From assembly GCA_015680685.1 (NCBI GenBank), contig MNCI01001065.1:2070734-2134733 (forward strand): a stretch of 64,000 bases of DNA, read 5' to 3'. Shown here piece by piece: positions 47,700 to 59,379 of this stretch. The notes below the pieces were generated by a model. The model ran no database searches. It was not told the DNA's origin and saw only the letters and a program-made list of their open reading frames with translations. Numbering within the stretch: the stretch's first letter is position 1; every line of letters begins with the position of its first letter. A program made the position numbers and the translations under genes. Source of the stretch: Gnetum montanum (taxonomy: Eukaryota > Streptophyta > Gnetopsida > Gnetales > Gnetaceae).

Positions 47700-50072
47700 C
47701 AAACACATTAGGTTATGAGGGTTTAGAAGGACTATTAGGTTAAAAAATGATCATTTCCTAGATCAATTATTTGAACCACTTGGCTAGAAATCTAGTTGTG
47801 AATGTAGAACTCTCGTAGCATTTCATTGTTGCAACTACAGTGGAATTCTATCCCACATGGACGAAGCAAAAGGTAACTTGGTTGAGGGTGAAGGGATATG
47901 CAAAAATAGATGTAGAGGATGGTATGGATATGGGTTCTCCCCTTGAGTAGATGATGAATGAGTTCAATGGTACTCTGGAATGTAATAGCGATTTTGAAAT
48001 AAGGAATGGCTAGTAGAACTTCTTGGAGAGACAAGTTCCTAAACATGGTACCCGTATGGATATGGTTATCTATAAGGGTACTACTGTCTTGGTAGTGGCA
48101 TTTCCCATGACTGTGGTTGGTGCCACTATTGATATTATTCATATGATTGTGGTAGATCTTCACCTAGATAATAATCTTATTGTTGCTGGTGGAACTGCCT
48201 TGAATTGCCTTGAGAATAAGGTAATTGTCTAGGTTCTTGCCTCCATGCTAGTTGAGGATTCAACATGTACACCCTAGACTCTTATAAGTGTGAACACCAT
48301 AGGGCAACATCCCTTAGATTCTCATATTAATAAATGTCACAACCAATGTTATCATCAAATTCTATCTCCACAACTTCTTATATTGAGGCAACTTTGCCCT
48401 TACCTCTCTAATAGGTACATTTAGCTTCTTTTTGCCACCTACGATTATGATCATTATTTTGCTCTTTGGATTCTTCAACAATCTTCATAGTGGTTTGAAA
48501 TTTTTCATCCAAAGAGTCCCATAATTTGGCAACCTCTACTAAAATATCATAAATAGAATTTTGTATGGGCAAGGTTTTCCTATTCACCACTTCATCGAGT
48601 GATGACTCCTCATCATAGAATTGGACCTCCCATTTCCTAATGGAAGGGTCCCTATTATATTCTTCTACAGTTTTCCTTTTTCACAACTCACCTTCTTCTT
48701 TTGCTACCTTCTCTATTAGCCTTTGGATTTGATGAGCTCTTAGTTTGGATAATCTCCCTTGGGCATAAATGCCAAGAGTTCTTCTAGTTTCTACTCTAAG
48801 CCCATCTATGATGTGGTGGAGTTACTTCCTTTGAGCATAAACACGACTAGGGCATCAATGTAAGAGAGAATAGTATCTACCCATGTTAGCATCCAAGGGT
48901 TCATGTGTTCCCTATTTCCATCCTTGGGTTTGCCTTCTTAGGTTGGACACTCTAGAGTACATCTGATATCTTTCATTAAATAGCTCTAACATGGTACTTC
49001 ATCTACGAATGGATTCCAATTCCAAGGACCAGTACCAGCTTTTAGCTTTTTTGATAAGTGTCCTTGGGAAGAGTTTGAGGTTTTGCCAATCATTTTCAAT
49101 GTTTTGTAACACATAGGCATCATGGAAAGCTTGTAAATATGTCTGTGGATCAAAGTTATATCCCTCTTAAACCTTGAGATATTGTTCATGTCTAAGTGCT
49201 TGATCCAATTGTCCTTCATATGTCTAGTTGGGATCTTAACTGCCTCTACAATGTTAAGCATGCTTTGAGTTGCTAACAAAGGCTCATCATCATTAATATT
49301 TTGTTGTTGTTGATAATGTCCTCTACTAACCCTTTGATTATTGTGGGCATGATGATTAGTATTATTGCCTCGATACTCACCTCCATCACAGTTGTTTCTT
49401 CTGTGGCATCTCTCAAAATCAAAAGAAGAAGAAAAGAGAGATTCAAATGAAGAGGATGAAGAGGAAGAAGGACTACTAGCACCATGGTGTCTACCAACTC
49501 CCCTTTAGTTATCATAGCCACATTCATTATTTTTTGTATCATCTTGATGCTTGTTCGACCCCTTGCCTTGAATGCCATCTTTTCTTGAACCTAAATTATG
49601 AATTGTAAACTACATATTCAAGGTCACACCCTCATCACTAGTAACAAAGAATAGATAATCTCCATTTTGAGAGCCCTCAGAGGTAAGATTCTCATTGTCA
49701 TCTTGGCTCAATAGGAAAAAGGGATTAGTGAACTGTTTCAACTTAACATCCTCATGATGCCTCTCCTGATGTCGATCTCACCTGCATTGTGTGTTAGTGG
49801 GACGATAGTCTTGAGTGTCATAACCATTCACAATGTATTCCTCTTAAAGATTTGAGATACCTAACTTCTTCATATTTTGAAGCAACATCCTGGGAATAGA
49901 TCAATTGGGGGGGTAATACAATGTTTCCTTCCATATCACGCCATCATATTTGCTCATATTGATGTAGGATGAAGGTGAAATCAAGCACATACTCATCTGG
50001 ATGAGTATATATCACTTTGTACTCTTGTGGGACTGATAGTTTTATATCATTTCACCTATGAGAAGAAGACAT
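47700..50072 (-). pseudogene. gag: gag of element E
   Basis: It starts at ATG 50072 (MSSSHR), as in the family A element. IYTHPDEYVLDFTFIL follows (about 50010-49965). Capsid-like frames are at 49279-48986 and 48590-48408 (KLWDSLDEKFQTTMKI). A Pro/Tyr-rich tail lies before protease. Several frameshifts. Confidence 0.78.
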
Positions 50073-50204
50073 TTTGCAAATAATAAAATATAAGTGTGCT
50101 CTTATAGTTATGTTATTTGGGAATGATGTTGACCTTGGGGTTCATCCAAAAATATTAGTAATATCCACAAAACCTAGATAGTGCACGTTCAACAAATAAA
50201 CTAT

Positions 50205-50220
50205 CTAGTAACAGTGCCAA
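50205..50220 (-). promoter_or_regulatory. primer binding site of element E
   Basis: On the minus strand TTGGCACTGTTACTAG next to the LTR, a decayed tRNA-Asp-type site like that at 1842. Confidence 0.78.
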
Positions 50221-51140
50221 TAATGAGCAGTGAAGGTACCCCTATGCCCAATCATATGAATCACAAAGTGTTCACACATGATCTAGTTGAATTCGATGGA
50301 CTCTCTAGTTTCCAGTGCACTAGTCTTCTAGGAAGTGAATCTTGCCCTAAGGTCATTCATTGTCTTCCCAATTACACTTGTGAAGTACAAAGGTATGATT
50401 AACTGTAATCAAATGATTTTTATCATTTTTTGTTTTATGGTTTTGATGCTTAAAGAGAGAGAGATGAAGTAATTTAATAATTAATTTAATTTAACTAACT
50501 AACTAGTCTCTAGCTAGTCCTAACATAAGCATTTGCTCTTACTTTTCATACACATCCTGAACCCATGTATCCACTGCTAGGTTACCAAGCACTACGCTAT
50601 TGGGTGCACCAAGCAATAACACTACTGGGATTACTAAGCGAATACATGTTTACACTCAAAGTGGTTGTACTTATGCACTTAATCTATTTAACTTAATTAA
50701 TTAAAGTCTAATTTAGCTTAATTCATCTTAATTAATTGAATATTTAATATAAATAATGAATGCATAAATAAAACATTTAAGCTATCTAGAATGCTACAAG
50801 GTTTATCAAGAAGTTCATCTTTATTGCCATACACACTAGTGTGGTTCAAGTACAATAGTGCTCTAATAAAGATTTGTAAACTCAATGACTCCTACTATGA
50901 GCACTCAGGGAAAATATTCTAACTTTTGAATAGACAAACTACAAGAGCTCTACTACCACTATGACTTGAATTCCCATAAACACAACTAAGAGATCATATT
51001 TATAGTCTTTGCTATAGTACTGTGTTTATGGGGCCCCATAGACATAGCAAACGCTATGTCAATGCAGCCCCATTGACAGGGGCCTATCGACAAGGCCACA
51101 TCAATGGGGGCCCATTGACATGACACATTTATGGTCATCA
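50221..51140 (-). repeat. 5' LTR of element E
   Basis: It is 920 bp, from TAATGAG (decayed TGATGAG) to TCATCA. U3 words near 51045-51125: AATGCAGCCCCATTGACAGG, CTATCGACAAGGCC. It aligns along its length with 37735-38672. Confidence 0.88.
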
Positions 51141-51145
51141 ATAAG
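51141..51145. repeat. target site duplication ATAAG, right copy (element E)
   Basis: It is identical to 37730-37734. Beyond it the sequence continues the 5' UTR of element G's ORF2. Confidence 0.85.
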
Positions 51146-51400
51146 CATTGTTAATTTTAATTAATTGTTATGCTTAACTACCTTTACCATAACTATGGAG
51201 TGTTGATAAAGTTTTAGGATCCTAAGTCTTAGTACCCTCATGATATGGAGCTTAAATCTAAGAGCTTACAAGATTAACAATGGTTGACATTAGGTGCACA
51301 GGTTGGTAGGTATCATGCTTGAAGTGCTTTGGATTCTCAAAATGGCAAAAAATCCTTTCTCATTTGGATTAAAATAACAAAAATTGGCTAAGTGTTTCAC

Positions 51401-51478
51401 GTATATATATATTATTTTTACACTGAGTTAATGAGGATGCATCAACATATCTAACTGCATTAACAAGAATGCATCAAC
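51401..51478 (-). promoter_or_regulatory. putative ORF2 promoter of element G: GATGCATC/TTAATGCA words plus TATA box
   Basis: On the minus strand GTTGATGCATT, GTTAATGCAG, GTTGATGCATCC and CATTAAC lie within 55 bp before TATATATATAC (51401-51411). The U3 of this element's LTR (34471-34508) has ATGCATTAACGTTAATG. With E removed, the ATG at 37577 lies about 410 bp downstream; a weak donor GTAAAG is at 51187-51182. Confidence 0.52.
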
Positions 51479-53440
51479 ATAATGTAAGCTCAAAATTTTA
51501 TTTGAATTTCTAGCTCATTTTTTCCAATTTTGAGATAATCAAGGAGTCAAATGAGAGAAAGAAAGAGGGTCTAGAACGAAGGTAACATTTTTCAAGTTCA
51601 TATAGAGGGTTAAATCTATTTAGGAGCATTCATGATCAAAATAGGATTTTAACACTTGATGTTCATGAGAAGATGAAACAAAAATGAGGAGTGTATTCAA
51701 ATTTGGAATTGTAGCTTAATATTATTACTATGCAAATATGGTGTATAGCCTAGATGTCCAAAAGTTATACAAGTGTATCCTCCACAAAGTAGGTTCATGC
51801 CCTTAATACCCTTTTATAATCACTTCACAAGGTGTCAATAGGCACATTGAAAATTAGATATGATTCGACCTATATGACACATCCATATAACAATTGTCTT
51901 TGGAATCCTACACTATACTAAACAAAATCATCAGGTAAGAAAGTACATTTAGCAATGAGGTAAATGATGAAAGAAGAAGTGAGCACCGAGATAGGGACAT
52001 GAGATGCTTTATCATTATGACGAATTTGATTAAAATAACCCTCATCTCTATCTATTTAAGTTTCAAACCAAGTCCATACCATTTCTAGTGACATCGCATT
52101 ACTTCATCTCAAATTTACAACCATAGGATCATCAAAACCATATGAAAAAATTACTACTTAAGAAAAGAAAACAAGAAGCCATTTTTTATTAATTAATCAC
52201 TTAGAATGTTAAGTGTTTTTAGGAAACTTGGCCATTTGTTAGAGGGGTTTCTTTAGGTATGGATAATATGTCTTTCCACTCACATAATGAGACTAGTTCA
52301 AGAGTCCTTTGGGAATCCTAGATGTAGCCTACATTTAAGTATGGGTAACATGTCTTTCTAGTCACATAATGAGACTAATCTAAGAGACCTTTTGGATTCA
52401 TGAAAGCAGCCTATCTTCAAGCATGGATAATATGTACTTTCAATGGTACCCTAGAAATCAATTTTCTTTTGTAAATTAACTAATTGGTAATTTTTCTTTT
52501 CTTACCAAAGGAGTACCTTCAAGCATGGTGGGTAACATGTCTTTCTAGTAACATGCCAAGGAAAAAATTATTCAAAAACATACTTCCATCAAAATTAAAA
52601 TGTGAGTAATAACACAAACACATGGAGTAGTAAGATCCATAGAGGAAGTGAAAGGAATTAGCAAATCCCTTTGATTCCATACCCTTTTTCATTCCCCCTT
52701 GATCCTTCCCCCTTTCTTCAAGGCATAAATAAAATTGAATATCTCTAGGGAGGATATGGAGCAAATCCTAAGCATATTTTCCAATTAGTCAAATAGAAGG
52801 TTTTAACATATATATGGGATAATGTGGAAGAAAAGAGAAATTTATATTTACATCACATTAGATCTAATAAACTAGATGTAGATCTTACTATCTCTTAGCT
52901 ACTATTCTCAAAAAGTATTAGAATGCTATTAATAAGCTTCACTTAAGTTATCATCATCTTAGAATTGAAAGTAAAAGATGCATTCAACTCCCTTAAGAAG
53001 AGGACATTTGTAGGTTATGCAAATCAGAAGCCCTTGAAGATGAGTTACATGTATTTCTTTCTTGTACTATGACTACCCATTTGAGACAGTGTTATAATGT
53101 TATAGCAAAAAACCTATATGATTTGTTTTTTTTATCCCCATTAGTCCTTGATAAATTTGGAGAGTTTACCTTTATTTTTTACTAAAATGTAATATTTGTC
53201 CAATAAATCCTATGGGTATTTGAATGTAATAAAGCTTCATTTCATTTCATTAAAGCTAACAAAAAAATTGAATTTAAATTAAATACTTAAAAAATAAAAT
53301 GACTCCAAGAAAGGAAAAGTATAGGAAAAACTGAAGAATTATGAGAAATAGAAAATGTATGAAGAATTGGAAAGAAATGAAAAGAAAGTTTAAAACAAAA
53401 AATTGAAAAACTACACCCTTATAAGATGTTAGGCCAAATG
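51479..53440 (-). other. noncoding spacer of element G, interrupted by a LINE 3' end
   Basis: GGATAATATGTCTTTCCACTC and GGTAACATGTCTTTCTAG (52260-52560) match the spacer of E. The part 52860-53250 is foreign (LINE-like). The spacer ends at the purine tract 53441-53470. Confidence 0.6.
52904..53255 (+). pseudogene. non-LTR retrotransposon (LINE-like) C-terminal Cys/His region and 3' end
   Basis: One frame with a single internal stop reads KLHLSYHHLRIES, then EEDICRLCKSEALEDE, LHVFLSC: a C-x2-C-x13-H-x5-C box preceded by an SxHxLxIE block, as found after the RT of many non-LTR elements. The frame ends at TAA 53182-53184. About 40 bp further on are AATAAAG and three TTTCA-like repeats (53228-53248), a typical LINE tail. 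It lies inside the spacer of element G, in the opposite direction. Confidence 0.6.
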
Positions 53441-53470
53441 GGTATCTCCCCTACAACTAAGTTGGAAGGT
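53441..53470 (-). promoter_or_regulatory. central polypurine-tract-like site of element G
   Basis: On the minus strand CCAACTTAGTTGTAGGGGAG, at the end of pol as in the other copies; decayed. Confidence 0.4.
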
Positions 53471-53479
53471 GCATATATA

Positions 53480-55560
53480 GAAGATGGTATAGGCTTGGCC
53501 ATGGGCTGAGTTGTTAGTCAAGTTCTTAGCTACTAGGAAATCCTTAAAAAGTTTTACCAGTTGTGTGTTGATCAAGATTAAATTGTCTAGACAATCATGA
53601 TGATAAATCTTCATGGCACCTAAATGGAAAGTGGAGTGAACACCATAATACCAACCCCACAATGTTTGAAGTTTTATTCATTGAGGTACATATATGGGAT
53701 TATGGTAGAAGGCCTTATCTACTAGCTGAAAATCCACTTTTTATATCTTAGCATCTTGGAATTGTTTAGTGTATGCCTTGTAAACTTTGTTCATCATAAA
53801 GGATACCTATCACTTTTCATCTAGGATCTTGAGATTCATGAGATGTTCTTTTTGTGCAGGAATGATATTAAGGTCAAGTTCAAAAGTTGTGTTGGGTGTG
53901 CATAATTCTACTTGTATTGGATGTTTTGACAACTTACCATACACTAACTCATAAGGAAAGTAATCTATATGGAGTTTCCAAGGAGAGTGATAGGCCCATA
54001 AGACATCGTTCAATTTCATGCTCCAGTCTCATTTATACTAACTAATAGTCCTACTAAGAATTCACATGATTTCCCTATTTATTACTTCTATTTAACCATT
54101 TTCTTAATGGTGATATGGTGTTGTTAGTTTATGTTTTACCCCTAATGAAGTGTCATACATAGAGGCTACATTGACGAGTATGCATCAATGCAACCCTGTC
54201 AATGTATCCCAATCGATGCATGGTGACATGTGTCGATGGAGATGTGTCGACACTGATGCAAGTAAAGCCTATATAAATGCATGTACCAGTCGTATTTATG
54301 ACAATATAATTTCATAGCATAGCAAAGCTCTTGTAGTTTGATTTCTCTAGAGTTGGAATATATTCCTCTAAGTGCTTGCAGTGTGAATTCAAGAGATTGT
54401 ACAGATCTTTATTCAAGCATCATATACCTAAATGCATTAGTGTGAACAAAAATAAAGACAAGATTTCTAATATTCATTGCATCACTTAGATTAGTTTAAT
54501 CTCTCTAATTTTCACTTTACTTTTAATGCACTTTAATTTCATAAGTCCTAATTAATTAATGCATTTAATCATAAATACATAAGTACGACCACTTCAAGCA
54601 TAATGTTTTATGCTTGGTAATCCCAGTAGCGGCCATTTGGTAATGTCTAGTGATAGCCATTTGGTAACCCAATAGCATAATATGAGTTTGGGATGTGTAT
54701 AGTAAGTAGCATCGACTACTTATTTTAGGGCGCTTAGTCATTAGAATGGCTAATTAGTTAAATAGTTAATTATCAAGTCTTCATTTACTCATCTAGCTAT
54801 TAGGAGAAAATATATAAAAAAAGGTCACCAAAAAAAATATCATAAGCCATAACTCACATTTAACCATACACACAAATAGCACAAGTGTGAGATATGAGGA
54901 AAATGATCATACACTCCCTTGATTCATAGTTTACGACTATGGGAAAACTTATGAACTAAGTCTACAAAATTCAACCAGATTGCTAGGACATGCTTATGAT
55001 TTGTATAGTTTGGCATAGGTTATACTCATTGCTCATTAATCCCTAAACATCTCATTAATTTTCTAAAAGACCTAGCTATGGTCATGCATGTACAATCTAT
55101 TGTAGTCTCTACCCATTTTTTGTAATAGTCCATCACAATGATGATGTAGGATTTTTCATTGGACATGGATATAATAGAAGCCATGAAATTGATTTTCCAT
55201 ATATCAAGAGGTTCCAATGGTTGTATCCATTTTTGAGGTCCTCCATCTTTCTGACATCATTCATAGGAGTTGGCAAATTGGTGCACATCGCTAAAGACTA
55301 TAGGTCAAAAGTAACTTGCCATATAGGTTTTGATGATCTTCTCCTACTTGCATAATGATCTTCATAAGATCCCTCATGTGCATCTTGGAGAATTCTTATT
55401 TGATCTTCAATAGGCATGCACCATCGCATCAAGCCATTATGCAAATCATACAGAGCTTGCTCTCTATCTCAATGTAATGCTTAACTTAGTGAAGAAAGTG
55501 CTACTTTTTCTTTCAATCCAATTCAATAGAAACCTCTTGTGTGTGTAAATTTTTTTCTCT
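53480..55560 (-). pseudogene. pol: integrase of element G, split by a solo LTR
   Basis: The core start is open at 55217-55044 (WKINFMASIISMSNEK, VMDYYKKW with the first Asp). The C-terminal half is at 54019-53810 (LNDVLWAYHSPWKL and YFPYELVYGK). The zinc domain lies at about 55480-55240. The solo LTR at 54143-55038 interrupts it at the segment equal to 44600-44630 in E. Nothing of RT is left to the right. Confidence 0.72.
54143..55038 (+). repeat. solo LTR, B-like family, inserted in the integrase of G
   Basis: It is 896 bp, from TAATGA to TCATTA (decayed TGATGA/TCATCA). The flanks ACCCC (54138-54142) and ATCCC (55039-55043) are a target duplication with one C-to-T change, and removing the LTR restores the integrase frame order. 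U3 words TCGATGCATGG, GTGTCGACAC (54244-54253) and GTCGATGG precede TATATAAAT near 54270. No internal region, so it arose by LTR-LTR recombination. Confidence 0.85.
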
Positions 55561-55617
55561 TCAAATTTATACTAATACCATCTTCTTAATTTGAAAATTT
55601 TATGAAATTATGTCGAT

Positions 55618-55810
55618 AAAATTCAAAAGAAACTTGATAACTAGAAAGAAAAATAAAGCTCGTTCTTATTGGCAAAGTTTTAGTTGTTGAGCAAATTATT
55701 CAACATACTCATATTCGTTATTCTAGTTGTTAGGGTTATTTAAAATCTTCTTAGAATAGAATCAATCAAATTATTGGTTGATTTTTATAGTCTACTAAAT
55801 AAAATCATTA
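55618..55810 (+). pseudogene. LINE reverse transcriptase C-terminal fragment
   Basis: KIQKKLDN followed by a stop and KEK, then after a one-base shift GKVLVVEQII and YSSC, stop, GYLKSS: this matches the plant LINE block in which KI.KKL..WK.K..S.AGKVLV.NQ is followed by SCW. All in-frame stops lie where Trp or Arg is expected, as with decay of TGG or CGA. Only about 60 residues can be placed. Confidence 0.45.
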
Positions 55811-56230
55811 AGGCTATTCTAAAATTATTTAGAATATTCGTATTATTGAAAAAAAATGTCGTTGTTAGCCTTATTACTTGTTATAAGCAAGTGTTTCTTA
55901 ATTTTGCAACTTCATTTTAGTTAAGTACACCCCAAAATAGACTTGTATTTAGTCCAAGATATACCTTCTCAAAATAGACTTGTATATGGTCCAATTAGAA
56001 CTTTATATAATTTAGCATTACTCATTGAAATCAAACCCATGATTAGGAGCTTCTACATCAAATTTCTTACTAATTAGATTGATATCTATATCATGGAGTG
56101 TACCTATATTTCATTTATATCAAAAAAAATCTAAAAATGATAATAATGGATTTTCTAGTAACTTTCTTTAGTATTTGCTTTTTCTTAAATTTCATCTTTA
56201 TTTGTAGTTATTATTGTTAAAACAAATCTT
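55811..56230 (+). other. AT-rich stretch with nothing recognised
   Basis: A doublet CAAAATAGACTTGTAT (55933 and 55976) is the only structure seen. No frame continues from the LINE fragment or into the PPR relic. Confidence 0.35.
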
Positions 56231-56239
56231 CAAAAACAT

Positions 56240-56560
56240 TATCCATGCTGACTAGGAGAGTTTGCCTATCTAGACCAGATTTTCTTGATACAATAAAGCC
56301 TACACCAATGTTCTGCTTCATGATATGGAGGATGAAAAGCATGAGAAGTCCATTTATCAACATAGTAAAAGAATGGCCATTGCTTTAGGCCAAATAGTCA
56401 CTCATATTAGCTAGGTCATATGAATATTTAGGAATTTTAGAATTTGCAATGACTACCTTGTAGCAATATTCATCACAAGGTTTTCAAAGAGAGAAGTTAT
56501 TGTAAGGGATGAAGATGATTTTCATTATTTGAAAGAGAGTTCTTGCTTGTGTAGAGATTT
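56240..56560 (+). pseudogene. PPR-DYW protein C-terminal fragment (organelle RNA-editing factor relic)
   Basis: One frame without shift holds the DYW-domain blocks in order: YTNVLLHDMEDEKHEKS (56301-56351), HSKRMAIALG (56362-56391; HSERLAIAFG in the family), RNFRICNDY (56430-56456; RVCGDCH), REVIVRDEDDFHYLKE (56491-56538; REIVVRDxxRFHHFKDG), SCLCRDFK (56539-56562; CSCGDYW). Two stops interrupt it. The zinc-binding Cys and His residues are partly lost, so it would be inactive. The PPR repeats upstream are not visible. DYW proteins act in plastids and mitochondria on C-to-U editing. This is the only host-gene relic in the window. Confidence 0.75.
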
Positions 56561-57900
56561 CAAGTATATATGGGTTGTTTTCTGTGTGGAGGTTAGGATA
56601 AGAACTAGAGCTATCATGGTTGAATTGTAATGTTCATTTTCATATTTTTCAAGGGATGCATTTTTCATGATGCCTTCTTAGAGATGAAAGAAAAGGGCAT
56701 GCAGTTTCACAATTTTGTGTGTTCACATTAGCATGCATATATTCAGTGAGGAAGCAAGTTTGTGCTACTATCGACATTTTTCGATGGTGTTGAAGCATTA
56801 GCTTGATGCATGAGCATTAACTATTTCATTAATTTTTAAGGAAATTTTTAATTATTAAGATTTTTATTAATAAGGAAAAATCAATGATCCAACAATGTTA
56901 AAATAACTACAATCAATTATTATAATCCACTAAATAAAATCAATAGGCTAAAGTAAAACCACTGATTGTGCTTTGTGACATGCAATTATACCTAGTAGCG
57001 TTGGCTATAATAGATAGAAGGGCCAAGATAATGTATTTTTACAAGTGGGAATCTCCTTCTAATCAACACTATACATCAAAGGTATGGTAGTTGTGAACTA
57101 TCTCATTGGGAATTGGCTTTGAAACGACCATAAGCATGCACATTCTAAAATAACTAAATATGATGCTTTTAGTGTTATGCAAATCATTCTCTGTAAACTA
57201 TTTAATAACGCTATATGCATACATGGAGTCACTTCACAAATATCTTGTCATGGGAAGGGTAGAGCCTTGAGCTCTAAACATTTCCATGGTTAAAACAATA
57301 AAAGTGAATCTTAAATCTACAACTTGCCTTATGTTTCTAGTTGAAGGATTGAAAAAATGAAGTAAAACAAGATATATCAAATTTCAATAAAGCATGATTG
57401 ATGTAGTGGAAATTATGTGAGTGAGGTAATTGTTTTATCTTTTATAATGATACACATGAAATGACATAAAAACCTAAAATTTAGATTGTGGTATTTTATT
57501 ATGCTCAAATAATCCATCTAAATGCAATGAGCTTTAATATACAAGTCACAAGCCTTGCTAAGTATCATTTTTTGTTAATATTTTGGTAAGAATTATAACT
57601 TGTTATGGTAGATCCTAACACATTTCAATCCAAGTATATATTACCATTCATACTCAAACTTATAGCCTATTGGTCAAAAAATTAGTGAGTTACCATTAAG
57701 CTAAAACACCATTGGCACCTAGTGTTATCATGATATAGAGGAATTTGTAAATAAGATTGCTAACACTAAGTTGTGTTCAATAGATTTTAGGGTCCCATGA
57801 TCTCCACATGCTTGTAATAAAATAGTTTAGTTTCAATTTCACTACTTTTTTTATTGTCAAAGGAGGCAAGCTTGATGGTATCTATCTTTATGTAATGTGG
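56561..57900. other. AT-rich stretch with nothing recognised
   Basis: No LTR edges and no coding frame. TAAATAAAATCA segments near 55795 and 56930 recur but are too AT-rich to weigh. Confidence 0.35.
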
Positions 57901-57904
57901 ATTA

Positions 57905-58050
57905 TTAATTTATTAAAATAAGCATGAGATTTCATCATATTAATGTTGAATATAAAACATTAAAAAATGTATAGGAAGAGGATCGAGTATGTAGACTTTG
58001 CATACAAGTAGTAGATGATGAACACTATATTCCATTGGAATGTTGTAAAA
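57905..58050 (+). pseudogene. second LINE-like Cys/His box
   Basis: RFHHINVEYKTLKNV, then EEDRVCRLCIQVVDDE and HYIPLECCKM: the same C-x2-C, D/E-D-E and H-x4-C pattern as at 52960-53070, with a decayed S-H-x-L-x-I-E block before it. It is probably from the same repeat family; no tail is visible. Confidence 0.5.
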
Positions 58051-59370
58051 TGGACATTTTTAGATGTAGATGATTTATTATGATTAAGTAATTATAAATT
58101 ATAAATTATTAAAGATACCATTGTTCCTATTAAGCCAATATCTTGAAGATGTGTTCAAACTCTATGATTATGGATAAATTTGTTGTACATTGAATTATGT
58201 ACAGATTAATTGGTTTCATAGAAGTAATAAAAATTTTGGATTTTTATCTTTATTTGGGGAGTTTTTCATCACTTTACTTGTAATTTCTTAAAACATACCA
58301 TTGTAACCTTATTATGTTTTATCATCTTCTTTTGTGAATATTCTTTTTCATTATCATTGTTGCCTTTATTTTATTAACTAGTATGACCTACTTGGGTAAA
58401 TAAATGATCTATTTATAGTTTTCATGATTAGTTCCCTGGACACCAACCTAAGTGTATGTATTTATGTTACTACTAGTAGTGATTAAAGAGTCTACAAAAA
58501 AAATCCAAATTAATAAAAAATATCTTGCATTTTTAGTGGAAAAAAATTTTCATTACTTTCCAATTTTTTCAATTAAATTAGTCCAAAAATAAAAAAATTG
58601 ACCTTTCTAAAATAATCCTCATATTTTACCAAATATTTTTTATTATCACAAAGTTTTAAGATAAATTTCATTTTAGAATTTTAAACCAACTGAATAATTT
58701 ATAGAATTGTGAATTGATTATGATCATGTTGTCATCTTAACCTTTATACTAGTTACATGGGAATGACTATATAAATTATTTTCTATAATTCACTTATATT
58801 AAGAGTGAAATAAGGATTAACACCAAAATCGTAAATATTCTTTTTTATGCTTGCAAACCAAGTATGTTTAGGAGTGAATTGAATACATTGTTTTTCTAAT
58901 TTTTTTGTTCTATTAATACCATTATTTTAACTAATAAGGTTGAGAGTGTTTGCATGTACATGGCTAATGATATCAATTGTTCGAAAATAAGGTAATGTTT
59001 CAATAAAAAAACATTATAATTTTTTTACATTAAAAAATTAGTGAAGAATTACAAAGGTTATGCTAAAACAAAATATTTTATGTCAATAACATAGTAAACA
59101 TATGTTGGTAGTGAAAGGATAGAAACAAGTTGTAAACATTATATCATGCTCATATACTTACGTAGAAATTATTATTTTATGTCCACTTAAATGTGTTTAA
59201 TGCTTTTATTTTGGAAATAGAACTAAAACTAAAAATTCTTAATTACATCCTTGTGAGACTACAAAGGGTCTATAGGACAACAAAAAAAAATTTACAAGGC
59301 TTTCATATAATCATGATGAGTCTTGAACACTTCATCAAGAAAATGATCCAAAGTTGACACCTCCACCTCA
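58051..59370. other. AT-rich stretch with nothing recognised
   Basis: Mostly A and T runs, no frame over 60 codons, no repeat edges. Confidence 0.4.
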
Positions 59371-59379
59371 AACAAGTCT

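Larger units (their letters stand above)
37735..51140 (-). mobile_element. full-length Athila-like element E, family B, 13.4 kb
   Basis: It has two LTRs (37735-38672 and 50221-51140), target duplication ATAAG, primer binding site, gag, protease, RT, RNase H, integrase, purine tract, spacer, ORF2 with its own promoter-like region, and 3' polypurine tract. Over the first 190 aligned bases the LTRs differ at about 19 sites, roughly two thirds transitions, so the insertion is old. It sits in the 5' UTR of element G's ORF2. Confidence 0.9.
33718..55560 (-). mobile_element. Athila-like element G, nested host of element E and of a solo LTR
   Basis: Segments 33718-37734, 51146-54142 and 55044-about 55560 join into one minus-strand element: 3' LTR, ORF2, ORF2 promoter, spacer, integrase. 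The joins are supported by target duplications around both insertions. The element is lost upstream of the integrase N-terminus, where LINE and PPR sequence begins. Confidence 0.75.

Noticed and set aside
48023-48232. Plus-strand frame rich in Val and Thr
   Set aside because: Antisense of the gag tail of element E; no family resemblance.
55600-55900. AT-rich stretch as plastid DNA insert
   Set aside because: The frame with KIQKKL and GKVLVV fits a LINE reverse transcriptase better, and no plastid gene order was recognised.
57000-57900. Possible Ty1/copia RNase H or tRNA gene
   Set aside because: No motif of either could be read in any frame or folded by eye.
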